A DNA stretch of 64,000 nucleotides, from positions 1,426,001 through 1,490,000 of the forward strand of contig CP144169.1 of the NCBI GenBank assembly GCA_039636785.1, read 5' to 3'. This DNA comes from Micrococcaceae bacterium Sec5.7 (GTDB lineage: Bacteria > Actinomycetota > Actinomycetes > Actinomycetales > Micrococcaceae). How positions within the stretch are numbered: the first letter of the stretch is position 1; the number at the start of each line of letters is the position of its first letter. This document shows positions 38,147-46,141 of the stretch, in pieces. The position numbers were made by a program, and so were the translations under genes. Below the pieces are notes generated by a model. That model did not search any database, was not told the DNA's origin, and saw only the letters and a program-made list of their open reading frames with translations.

Positions 38147-39571
38147 CTAGACGCCGTAGTAGAGCTCGAACTCGTACGGGTTCGGGCGCAGCGAGAGCGG
38201 ACGGATCTCGTACTCGTACTTGTACTCGATCCAGGTGTCGATCAGGTCCTGGGTGAAGACGCCGCCGGCCTGGAGGAACTCGTTGTCCTCGGCCAGTGCA
38301 TCCAGGGCTTCCTCGAGGGATCCCGGTGCCTTGGGGATGTCCTTGGCTTCTTCGGCGGGGAGCTCGTAGAGGTCCTTATCGATCGGAGCCGGCGGTTCGA
38401 TGCGGTTGCGGATGCCGTCAATGCCGGCCATCAGCTGGGCAGCGAAAGCAAGGTAGGGATTGGAGGAGGGGTCCGGCGCGCGGAACTCGATGCGCTTGGC
38501 CTTCGGGTTGGTGCCCGTGATGGGGATGCGGATACCTGCCGAGCGGTTTCCCTGCGAGTACACCATGTTGACCGGGGCCTCGAAGCCCTTGACCAGACGG
38601 CGGTATGAGTTGACCGTGGGGTTGGTGAACGCCAGGACAGCCGAAGAGTGCTTCAGCAGGCCGCCGATGTACCAGCGGGCCATGTCGGACAGGCCTGCGT
38701 AGCCTTTTTCGTCGTAGAACAGCGGGTCGCCGTTGTTCCACAGCGACTGGTGGCAGTGCATGCCCGAGCCGTTGTCACCGAAGACCGGCTTCGGCATGAA
38801 CGTTACGGACTTGCCCCAGGCGTCCGCTGTGTTCTTGACGACGTACTTGAACTTCTGCAGGTCATCAGCGGCAGCGGTCAGCGTGGTGAACTTGTAGTTG
38901 ATCTCAGCCTGGCCTGCGGAGCCCACCTCGTGGTGGCTGCGCTCGACCTCAAGGCCGGCCTCGTCCAGAGCGACACACATGGCGTCACGCAGGTCGGCCT
39001 GCTTGTCAGTCGGGGAAACCGGGAAGTAGCCGCCCTTGATGGGGGTCTTGTAGCCGAGGTTTCCGCCCTCTTCCTCGCGGCCGGTGTTCCAGGCCGCTTC
39101 TTCGGAGTCGATCTTGTAGAAGCTGCCCTGCGGGGAGGACTGGTACTGGACGTTGTCGAAGACGAAGAACTCGGCTTCGGGCGCGAAGAATGCGGTGTCG
39201 GCGATGCCGGTGGACGCGAGGTAGGCTTCAGCCTTCTCTGCAACGCCGCGAGGATCGCGGTGGTAGGGGTCACCGGTGCGGGGGTTGACGATTGAGAAGT
39301 TCAGCGCGAGGGTCTTCTCCATGCGGAACGTGTCCAGGAACGCGGTGGTGACATCCGGGATGAGCTGCATGTCGGATTCCGCGATGCCCTGGAACCCGCG
39401 GATGGAGGATCCGTCGAAGAGCTGGCCGTTGACGAAGAAGTCCGCGTCAACGCTCTTGGCGGGCACATTGAAGTGCTGCTGTACGCCAGGGAGATCGGTG
39501 AAGCGGATATCGACGAACTTAACCTCTTCGTCTTTGATGAACTTGAGGACTTCGTCCGCAGTCTTGAACAT
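38147..39571 (-). CDS. glnA: Type I glutamine synthetase GlnA1
   Basis: Main ammonia-assimilating glutamine synthetase, a dodecamer making glutamine from glutamate, ammonia and ATP. The 474-residue length is typical. Motifs: [61 protein letters not shown] and [15 protein letters not shown]. The regulatory Tyr402 in [10 protein letters not shown] is the GlnE target. The ATG has AAGGAG five bases upstream. Its 273-base upstream region contains GTTAC and GTAAAC elements about 20 bases apart, not assignable to a known nitrogen regulator with confidence. Confidence 0.96.
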   Translation of the reverse strand: MFKTADEVLKFIKDEEVKFVDIRFTDLPGVQQHFNVPAKSVDADFFVNGQLFDGSSIRGFQGIAESDMQLIPDVTTAFLDTFRMEKTLALNFSIVNPRTGDPYHRDPRGVAEKAEAYLASTGIADTAFFAPEAEFFVFDNVQYQSSPQGSFYKIDSEEAAWNTGREEEGGNLGYKTPIKGGYFPVSPTDKQADLRDAMCVALDEAGLEVERSHHEVGSAGQAEINYKFTTLTAAADDLQKFKYVVKNTADAWGKSVTFMPKPVFGDNGSGMHCHQSLWNNGDPLFYDEKGYAGLSDMARWYIGGLLKHSSAVLAFTNPTVNSYRRLVKGFEAPVNMVYSQGNRSAGIRIPITGTNPKAKRIEFRAPDPSSNPYLAFAAQLMAGIDGIRNRIEPPAPIDKDLYELPAEEAKDIPKAPGSLEEALDALAEDNEFLQAGGVFTQDLIDTWIEYKYEYEIRPLSLRPNPYEFELYYGV

Positions 39572-39832
39572 CTATGCTCCTTACGCATATGAAATATCTG
39601 GCTGGAAAGCCATGTGAACCAGCGCAATCCGGCAGCGGGGAGACGCAACGATTTCCCCGCGCCAGAATCGCTGGCAACTGTTACCACCCTAGGGACATGG
39701 GATTTCCCTGCCGTGTCAGCATTGTTTCCGGCAGGTTACATAATGTCCCGTTAGGTAAACGGTAGACGGTGTCCACACTGTGGTCTATCCGGTTCCACAG
39801 TGTGAACGCCATAAGGAGGCAAGAGAAGTCGC

Positions 39833-39838
39833 TAAGCT
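39833..39838 (+). promoter_or_regulatory. Candidate -10 element for a leaderless RDD-gene mRNA
   Basis: TAAGCT ends six bases before the GTG at 39845. AGGAGG at 39814-39819 lies too far upstream (about 25 bases) to serve this start. Confidence 0.35.
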
Positions 39839-39844
39839 TGGACG

Positions 39845-40282
39845 GTGGTAGATCGCAAAGACATCGGTTCATGGCTGACCGGCCCGGATACGTCCGGCAT
39901 CTCGAAGTACCCAGGGGAGCGTCTGGGGCTGCCCGAATCGGGCCCGGAATCCATTGCCCGGGCGGGCCGGCGGATCGCGGCCATTCTGATTGACTGGGGC
40001 ATTGCACTGTTGATCAGCAACTTTGCCTTCGCCGGAAACTCATGGGCCACGCTGGCCGTCTTCGCTGCCGAGCAGATCCTGCTCATTGGCAATCTGGGCT
40101 ACAGCATCGGACACCGGGTAGTGGGGATCCATGTAGTGAGACTGGGCGGAGGCCCTGCGGGTCCGCTCGCTGCCCTGGTCCGTACCTTGCTGGTCTGCCT
40201 GGTCCTTCCCGCCGTCATCTTCGATCCCGATCACCGCGGCCTGCATGACAAAGCCATGAACACTGTCCTTGTCCGGATGTAG
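39845..40282 (+). CDS. RDD family membrane protein
   Basis: A 145-residue membrane protein with the RDD pattern. An Arg in ARAGRRIAAILIDWGIAL opens helix one with its Asp, and the final DPDHRGLHDKAMNTVLV supplies the second Asp pair. Three hydrophobic segments are visible (about 44-62, 66-82 and 102-122). Some RDD proteins act as ion or sodium exchangers, but function here is unknown. It is divergent from glnA1, the position of the RDD gene next to glnA1 in mycobacteria (Rv2219A). Confidence 0.85.
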   Translation: MVDRKDIGSWLTGPDTSGISKYPGERLGLPESGPESIARAGRRIAAILIDWGIALLISNFAFAGNSWATLAVFAAEQILLIGNLGYSIGHRVVGIHVVRLGGGPAGPLAALVRTLLVCLVLPAVIFDPDHRGLHDKAMNTVLVRM

Positions 40283-40285
40283 CGG

Positions 40286-40642
40286 CTATACGCCCGCGGT
40301 CTGCCGTGCAGCCGGAACCGGTTCGTTGGCTCCGAAGAGGTAACCGCGCTTGCCTGCAATGCGTTCGAACAGCAGCGTGGCGAAGGGCACTACAGCCGAG
40401 AGCCCCGCGAACAGTGCCACTGCGAACGGCCAGCGCTGCAACCGCCACAGAATGAGGGTGGCGACGCCGTAGCCGATGAATATGGCTCCGTGGATTGGCC
40501 CGGCGATCTCGACACCAAGCTCCGTGGTCCTGGCAATCCACTTGAAGAACATCCCGATCAACAGGGCAGCCCAGCTGAACGCTTCGGCAACGGCGAGGAT
40601 CCGGAAAATTCGGATTATTGCAGGCTTCGAGGGGAATCTCAT
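40286..40642 (-). CDS. DUF3817 family membrane protein
   Basis: A 118-residue membrane protein with three hydrophobic segments. The pattern FRILAVAEAFSWAALLIGMFFKW, then ELGVEIAGPIHGAIFIGYGV, matches the DUF3817 family common in actinobacteria; no function is established. The ATG at 40642 has GGAG six bases upstream, which decides it over a longer frame. It is convergent with the RDD gene with only 3 bases between stops. Confidence 0.8.
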   Translation of the reverse strand: MRFPSKPAIIRIFRILAVAEAFSWAALLIGMFFKWIARTTELGVEIAGPIHGAIFIGYGVATLILWRLQRWPFAVALFAGLSAVVPFATLLFERIAGKRGYLFGANEPVPAARQTAGV

Positions 40643-40694
40643 CGGAATCTCCGGCTTCGGTAGATGGCTCTCTGAGCGACACATGTCAAACGAA

Positions 40695-40738
40695 AACCGC
40701 CCCGGCAGCCGGCCTGATGGCCGGTAACCGGGGCGGTT
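40695..40738 (-). terminator. Terminator after the DUF4191 gene
   Basis: AACCGCCCCGG (40695-40705) pairs with CCGGGGCGGTT (40728-40738), and an inner 7-bp hairpin with loop TGAT fills the middle. On the minus strand the stem is followed by TTTT. It ends the lipB-lipA-DUF4191 run. Confidence 0.8.
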
Positions 40739-40747
40739 CCCAAGCTG

Positions 40748-41500
40748 CTAGCGGCCGCGCTGGGGGCGGGCCTTGTAAGGATCGATACCCTTGGGGATCG
40801 GGAGGCGGTTACCCAGCGAGGAAATACGCTTGGAAACCGCGCTGACCTCGATTTTTGTGAGCTCCTTGTGCAGCTTGCTCATTTTCTTGGCGACCTGGCT
40901 GATGGGAACCTGGCCTTCGCCGCGGCCGCTTTCGATCACATGGACAGTGACGTTGGGCAGGATACGCGAGAGACGCTTGCGTTCGGCGTCCACCAGTGGC
41001 TTGACCCTGTGTGTGGGGCCTTCGCTGACCAGCACGACGCCGGGACGGCCGATTGCGCGGAACACGGCATCCTGTGTGCGCGGGTTCACGGAAACCGGCT
41101 GGTCTTCAGTGATCCAGCCACGCTTAAGGGTGCCCAGGGCGGCACCTGAGGCGCCGGGCTGGTTCTCGATCTGGGCGAACGCGGCCTTTTCGGCCCTGCG
41201 GGACAAAATCAGCGTTGCTGCCAGGAGGCCGAGGGGGAGACCAATGATCAGGCCGGTGACCCAGTTTTCCAGGAGGAAGCCGACCAGGAAGCTGACAGCC
41301 ACCACGCCAAGGAACGACAGCACCATAAGCCAGGGAACCATGGGATCGTGGCGGCGGGTCATCTGGAAGACCTCAGCGATCTGCTTCAGCCGGCTGGGCT
41401 TCTTGACCTTCGCTTCTTTGGGCTTGCGCGAGAAGAGGCCACGCTTCGGGGCGTCGTTGGCCGCCGGAGTGGTGTTGCTGGAATCAGAGGAATTCGCCAT
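40748..41500 (-). CDS. DUF4191 family membrane protein
   Basis: A 250-residue protein of a family found next to lipA throughout actinobacteria (Rv2219 in M. tuberculosis). A Lys-rich cytoplasmic N-terminus (about 1-52) precedes two membrane helices (about 55-77 and 80-98). A soluble domain with LKRGWITEDQPVSVNP and GRPGVVLVSEG follows. The conserved neighbourhood hints at a link with lipoylation or its membrane context, but no function is known. AAGG precedes the ATG. It lies 90 bases after lipA. Confidence 0.85.
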   Translation of the reverse strand: MANSSDSSNTTPAANDAPKRGLFSRKPKEAKVKKPSRLKQIAEVFQMTRRHDPMVPWLMVLSFLGVVAVSFLVGFLLENWVTGLIIGLPLGLLAATLILSRRAEKAAFAQIENQPGASGAALGTLKRGWITEDQPVSVNPRTQDAVFRAIGRPGVVLVSEGPTHRVKPLVDAERKRLSRILPNVTVHVIESGRGEGQVPISQVAKKMSKLHKELTKIEVSAVSKRISSLGNRLPIPKGIDPYKARPQRGR

Positions 41501-41590
41501 AGTGCCTTAATTCTACGTGATTTATCGCTGAGGACCGGACGCCGGAAATGTCCGGCACCGGCCCCCCAGCCCTAAAACTTCTGTGCGGTT

Positions 41591-42598
41591 CTAGGAGTGA
41601 GCGGCGATCAGGGAGCTTGCTTCCTGGCGGGTGCTGCCTGAGCTTTCAATGTGCGCGAGCTCGGCCGGGATTTCCCAGCCCTTCTTGCGCATCGCGGTGG
41701 CCCAGAGACGGCCGGCGCGGTACGAGGAACGCACCAGCGGTCCGCTCATGACGCCGAGGAAGCCGATCTCGTCCGCTTCCTGCTGGAGGTCAACGAACTC
41801 CTGCGGCTTGACCCAGCGGTCAACAGGCAGGTGCCGTTCGCTCGGACGCAGGTACTGCGTGATCGTGATCAGGTCGCAGCCGGCGTCGTGCAGGTCCCGG
41901 AGCGCCTCGGAGATTTCCTCACGGGTCTCGCCCATGCCCAGGATCAGGTTGGACTTCGTCACCATGCCCAGCCTGCGGCCCTGCGTGATGACGTCCAGGG
42001 AGCGCTCATAACGGAATGCGGGACGGATGCGCTTGAAGATCCGCGGCACGGTCTCCACGTTGTGGGCGAACACCTCAGGTTTGGAGTCGCAGATGGCCTC
42101 GATGTGTTCCGGCTTGCCGGAGAAGTCAGGAATCAGCAGTTCGACGCCGGTGCCCGGGTTCAGTTCGTGGATCTTGCGGACCGTCTCGGCGTAGAGCCAG
42201 ACACCCTCATCGGGGAGGTCGTCTCGGGCCACACCTGTGACGGTGGCGTAGCGCAGCTGCATGGTCTGGACGGAGCGGGCCACTTTGGTGGGCTCGAACA
42301 TGTCCACTGGAGAGGGCTTTCCGGTGTCAATCTGGCAGAAGTCGCAGCGGCGGGTGCACTCGGAGCCGCCGATCAGGAACGTGGCTTCCTTGTCTTCCCA
42401 GCATTCAAAGATGTTGGGGCAGCCGGCCTCTTCACACACGGTGTGGAGGCCTTCCTTTTTGACCAGATTCTTCATCTGGACATATTCAGGACCCATCTGG
42501 ACCTTGGCCTTGATCCACTCGGGTTTACGCTCCACCGGGGTAGCCGCATTGCGCTGCTCGATACGCAGCATTTTCCGGCCTTCTGGTGCCAGGGTCAC
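41591..42598 (-). CDS. lipA: Lipoyl synthase LipA
   Basis: Radical SAM enzyme that inserts two sulfur atoms into octanoyl groups on carrier proteins. The auxiliary-cluster motif is Cys55, Cys60 and Cys66 ([12 protein letters not shown]). The SAM-cluster motif CTRRCDFC holds Cys81, Cys85 and Cys88, and the final RSSYRA motif supplies the auxiliary-cluster Ser. The length of 335 residues is normal. The GTG start overlaps the lipB stop by 4 bases, so the pair is translationally coupled. Products modify the two lipoyl domains of SucB encoded nearby. Confidence 0.96.
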   Translation of the reverse strand: MTLAPEGRKMLRIEQRNAATPVERKPEWIKAKVQMGPEYVQMKNLVKKEGLHTVCEEAGCPNIFECWEDKEATFLIGGSECTRRCDFCQIDTGKPSPVDMFEPTKVARSVQTMQLRYATVTGVARDDLPDEGVWLYAETVRKIHELNPGTGVELLIPDFSGKPEHIEAICDSKPEVFAHNVETVPRIFKRIRPAFRYERSLDVITQGRRLGMVTKSNLILGMGETREEISEALRDLHDAGCDLITITQYLRPSERHLPVDRWVKPQEFVDLQQEADEIGFLGVMSGPLVRSSYRAGRLWATAMRKKGWEIPAELAHIESSGSTRQEASSLIAAHS

Positions 42599-43263
42599 AG
42601 TAGAGCTCCTTCGGGGGTCGCAACTAGGGCGTCTTCATTCTTGCGCAGTTCTTCGATGATCCGCGACACGAGGTCTGCGGGGGCCACATCCCGGCCGGTT
42701 TCCTGGGCGATCGTGGTGACACCGGCATCGGTGATGCCACAGGCAATGATCTGCGCGTAGGGGGCGAGGTCGTTGTTGCAGTTGATCGCAAAGCCGTGCA
42801 TGGTGACGCCGTCGTGTACCCGGATGCCAATGGCGGCGATCTTGCGTGCCGGGCCCTTGTCGTCTTCGTCGATCCAGACGCCGGCCCGGCCCCTGATGCG
42901 TTCGGCTGTGATCCCGTAGTCCGAGAGGACGGCGATGATGACGGACTCGAGACGGTCTACGTAGTCGCGGATCCCGGCAGGATTCTTCAGCTTGATGATG
43001 GGGTAACCAACGAGCTGCCCAGGGCCGTGCCAGGTAAGTTTGCCGCCGCGGTCTACCGCCACAACAGGCGTTCCGTCAAAAGGCCGTTCGTGGTCTTCGG
43101 TGCGCTTGCCTGCCGTGTACACGGCAGCGTGTTCAAGCAAAAGGACTGTACTGGGGGCCTTGCCGGCGACGACTTTGTCATGGATTTCGCGCTGGATATC
43201 CCAGCCGCGCGCATATTCGACGAACTCCGGGGCAAGACCCAACTGTGAAAACTCAAGAGTCAT
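42595..43263 (-). CDS. lipB: Lipoyl(octanoyl) transferase LipB
   Basis: Transfers octanoate from acyl carrier protein to target lipoyl domains. The 222-residue form starting at 43263 matches the family. [32 protein letters not shown], the catalytic Lys141 in ARKIAAIG and Cys175 in IIACGI are present. A longer frame upstream has Arg-rich, unlikely sequence. TAAGCT lies 7 bases before the ATG, so the mRNA may be leaderless. It leads the lipB-lipA-DUF4191 run and is divergent from the kinase gene. Confidence 0.93.
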   Translation of the reverse strand: MTLEFSQLGLAPEFVEYARGWDIQREIHDKVVAGKAPSTVLLLEHAAVYTAGKRTEDHERPFDGTPVVAVDRGGKLTWHGPGQLVGYPIIKLKNPAGIRDYVDRLESVIIAVLSDYGITAERIRGRAGVWIDEDDKGPARKIAAIGIRVHDGVTMHGFAINCNNDLAPYAQIIACGITDAGVTTIAQETGRDVAPADLVSRIIEELRKNEDALVATPEGALL

Positions 43264-43405
43264 GGCATCCAGCTTAGTCCCCGGCCGGCGTCGTGCCCGA
43301 TTGTGTGCTGAAGCTCTCATCCGCTTCGACGGGAACCGGCGGGGACCGGAGCCTTGACTGTGGATAACTTCTGCGCGATCCTCGGGAATCCGATAGTTGT
43401 TAAGC

Positions 43406-45136
43406 ATGGACGATTTCAGGCAGGGCGGCACTTCGGAGGAAATGACGCCGGATGTTCCGGGGTACAGCGTGGGCCGCCAGCTTGGCCGCGGCGGAAGCGC
43501 CACCGTGTGGCTGGTTACCGAAGAACTGACGGGCCGCGATTTCGCGCTGAAATGCTTTGTGCCGGATCTGGATGGGCCTCACGCAGCTACGCCGGATACG
43601 GATGCCTCACGCGCCGCCGTGCCGGATTGGAGCACGGCGGAGGATTCAGTCCGCCGTGAGGTCCGGATCCTCTCGGTGCTCGACCATCAGCACCTGGTCA
43701 AGGCGTACGACGTCGTCCGGGTCACCGGAGCCGCCGACAGGCGGCTGGGACTTGTTATGGACTATGCCCCCGGCGGTTCCCTGGGGCAGCTGATTGCGAG
43801 CCGGGGCAGACTCAGCATCGGCGAAACCGTCACTGTAATTACTCCGCTTGCCCAGGTGCTGGGCTACCTGCACGGCAAAGGCTTCACGCACTCTGACGTA
43901 TCACCCGGAAACGTACTGTTCAGCGGACACGGCAAACCGATGCTGGCAGACGTCGGCATTGCAAGGATGGTGGGCGATGCCGCCGGAGTCTCGGATCACG
44001 GCACCGAGGGTTTCATGGATCCGGCACCCTTGGATGCAGTTCGGGCCGGGCTGCAGCCCGAAAGGGACATTTATTCGGTTGCCGCGCTGGGGTGGTACTG
44101 CCTCACAGGCCATGCACCCCGGAAGGCGGCAGACAGGCCGCCGCTGTCGCTGCTGATACCGGAGGTGCCGGCCGAGCTGGCCGCAGCGCTCGAGGCAGGC
44201 CTCAGCGAGAACCGCAGGTTACGTCCTACAGCTGCGGAGTTAGCCACCGTCATCTACCGCAGTGCCAGTCCGGCGCCCGTTGACCTCTCAGGTTCCGTGC
44301 ATCCCACCGTTATTCCTGAGCTGCTGACCCGGCGGCACGCGCCGGACGCTTCCAGCGGATTGCCGCGTGAGCAAATCCGAGCCCTCGGCAGGCGACTGTC
44401 CACCTCGCGATGCGCCGGACTCCTCGGAATGCGCCGTGTTGTCCCGGACCACGTTTCCCGGGATCCGGCTGCGCTGGACGCCGCCCCAGGACAGCCCGGT
44501 GCCTGCCCGGAGCTGCCACTGCGTCGTTCGCACCGGCTCGAACCAGCCAGGCCACGGCGGTGGCCTTTCATTGCCGCCCTGCCCGTCGCGGTCGTGGGAG
44601 TGGCCCTTGCCGGTGCCTGGTGGATTTCGGGCCAACCGCCAGTTGCCGGGGCCCAGCGCCCGCCCGCGTCTTCAGCCGGATCCGAAACCGCATCCGGCGA
44701 CGCTCAGCCGGAGAACATTGTCCCTCAGAGTATCCGCGCGCAGCTCCGCTCAAGGGACCCCCGGGAGGCCGTCCGGGGGCTGGCATGGATTCGCTCCACG
44801 GCTTTCAGCTCCGGGTGGTTCGAGCTTTTGGACGAAGTGAACGTCAGGGACTCTGCAGCCGCGGCTGCAGACGAAAAGATCGTGTCCCTGCTGCGCGAAA
44901 AGGGCCATGTGCTGGCCGGATTCACCACCACCTTGGCCGCGGTTGAATCACAGCCCGAGAGCAATGCCAGCAGGGCCGTTGTTGGTGTCAGATCAGGGAC
45001 CTCCGCCTACGAGGAAAAAGATGCGGCCGGCGCGGTGGTGGCGGCAGGGCACGCAGCCGCCGATCAGCAGCTGCGTCTGGTGCTGGTCCCGGTGGACGGT
45101 TTGTGGCGGATCGTTGAGATCCTGCCTGCGGCCTGA
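43406..45136 (+). CDS. Atypical membrane Ser/Thr protein kinase
   Basis: A 576-residue Hanks-type kinase with altered motifs. The glycine loop GRGGSATV, the Lys49/Glu85 pair, catalytic Asp164 with Asn169, and metal Asp182 are present. But HRD reads HSD and DFG reads DVG, so activity is plausible rather than certain. An activation segment with GTEGFMDP follows. After the kinase (to about 285) comes a Pro-rich linker, one membrane helix (about 387-408) and a 165-residue outer domain. No PASTA repeats are seen; the outer domain is not recognised. It is divergent from lipB. Confidence 0.85.
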   Translation: MDDFRQGGTSEEMTPDVPGYSVGRQLGRGGSATVWLVTEELTGRDFALKCFVPDLDGPHAATPDTDASRAAVPDWSTAEDSVRREVRILSVLDHQHLVKAYDVVRVTGAADRRLGLVMDYAPGGSLGQLIASRGRLSIGETVTVITPLAQVLGYLHGKGFTHSDVSPGNVLFSGHGKPMLADVGIARMVGDAAGVSDHGTEGFMDPAPLDAVRAGLQPERDIYSVAALGWYCLTGHAPRKAADRPPLSLLIPEVPAELAAALEAGLSENRRLRPTAAELATVIYRSASPAPVDLSGSVHPTVIPELLTRRHAPDASSGLPREQIRALGRRLSTSRCAGLLGMRRVVPDHVSRDPAALDAAPGQPGACPELPLRRSHRLEPARPRRWPFIAALPVAVVGVALAGAWWISGQPPVAGAQRPPASSAGSETASGDAQPENIVPQSIRAQLRSRDPREAVRGLAWIRSTAFSSGWFELLDEVNVRDSAAAAADEKIVSLLREKGHVLAGFTTTLAAVESQPESNASRAVVGVRSGTSAYEEKDAAGAVVAAGHAAADQQLRLVLVPVDGLWRIVEILPAA

Positions 45137-45170
45137 TCCGGTGCTCCGGCAGGGAGCCTGTAACAGAGAA

Positions 45171-46067
45171 TCAGTTACGGCCGGCGGCCACCCAGGCCGC
45201 AGCCTGTACGACTGCGGCATGTTGCCACTCGAAGCCCGCGTCAGCCAGCTTGGCTGGCTCCATCCGTTGGCTCGCGAGCAGCAGCTCGTCAGCCAGTTTC
45301 CCCATCACCAGTCGGAGCACCGGAGCGGGGACACGAAGGAGAGCCGGGCGGTGCAGCGCCGTGGCCAGTTGTGACACCAGCGAGTTCACGTCGGCACTTT
45401 CAGGCGCACAGACGTTTACCGGTCCGGTGAGGGGCGCTATCAGCAGGAATCCGAAAGCGGCTGAAACATCCGGCAGGGTGATCCAGGGCCAATACTGCCT
45501 GCCGTGACCGAGCGGCCCGCCAATCCCGAGCCGCAGCAGTGGAAGCAGCTTGCCTAGGGCGCCGCCGGACGGGCTCAGTACTACGCCGGTGCGGGGCGTC
45601 ACCACCCGTACCCCCGCCGGGGCCTCATGCGCGGCGGCCTCCCACTCAACGCACAGCCGGGCCAGAACACCGGAACCGGGACCCTGGCTTTCGCGGAGCA
45701 GGGCAGGCCCGGAATCTCCGTAGAAGCCTGAGGCAGATTGGCTGAGGAAGACCGGGGGAGGAGTGTCCAGCCGTCCCATCGCCTCGGTCAGCGTGCGGGT
45801 GGAGTCCAGACGCGACCGGAACAGCTCTCCAATCCGGCCCCGGGTCCAGGGCCGGTCGCCAATACCGGCACCGGACAGATTGATGACGGCGTCGATATCT
45901 TTCAGGGAAGATGGGTCAAGCAGGCCATCCACAGGGTCCCACTGGACTTCGGCCGCCGAGTCAGGCGGCCGCCGCACGAGGGCAACCACGTTATGGCCGC
46001 CGGCGCGCAGGCTGGCGGACAGCCCGGTTCCAATAAGCCCGGACGCGCCGCTAATCACGATTCGCAT
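45171..46067 (-). CDS. TIGR01777 family NAD-dependent epimerase/dehydratase
   Basis: An extended SDR of 298 residues with the TIGR01777/DUF1731 layout. The Rossmann GASGLIGTGL (about 7-16), INLSGAGI, the SASGFYGD motif (about 120) and a C-terminal DUF1731 region (LRVPAPVLRLVMGKLADELL) are present. Biochemical role unknown; related proteins are called SulA-type cell division inhibitors without good evidence. In M. tuberculosis the homologue Rv2216 lies between dlaT and lipB, similar to here. The start at 46067 gives the canonical MRIVISG opening. Confidence 0.88.
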   Translation of the reverse strand: MRIVISGASGLIGTGLSASLRAGGHNVVALVRRPPDSAAEVQWDPVDGLLDPSSLKDIDAVINLSGAGIGDRPWTRGRIGELFRSRLDSTRTLTEAMGRLDTPPPVFLSQSASGFYGDSGPALLRESQGPGSGVLARLCVEWEAAAHEAPAGVRVVTPRTGVVLSPSGGALGKLLPLLRLGIGGPLGHGRQYWPWITLPDVSAAFGFLLIAPLTGPVNVCAPESADVNSLVSQLATALHRPALLRVPAPVLRLVMGKLADELLLASQRMEPAKLADAGFEWQHAAVVQAAAWVAAGRN

Positions 46068-46129
46068 GATCCATCTCACCATGCCCGGCACGGCCGCGGA
46101 ACCTCCCGGATGCTTCCACGGACTTTGAC

Positions 46130-46135
46130 TATGAT
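46130..46135 (+). promoter_or_regulatory. Candidate -10 element for the tricorn gene
   Basis: TATGAT is followed by six bases and then the second of two tandem ATG codons (46142). The first ATG at 46139 would be only three bases away. The leaderless distance favours 46142. Confidence 0.45.
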
Positions 46136-46141
46136 CGAATG

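Noticed and set aside
41541..41556. GCCGGA-AATG-TCCGGC hairpin between lipA and the DUF4191 gene
   Set aside because: Only six base pairs and no T-run; in this GC-rich DNA such a match is expected by chance.
42600..43503. Longer lipB form starting at 43503
   Set aside because: The extra 80 residues are Arg/Pro-rich and unlike any LipB; the ATG at 43263 gives the family start.
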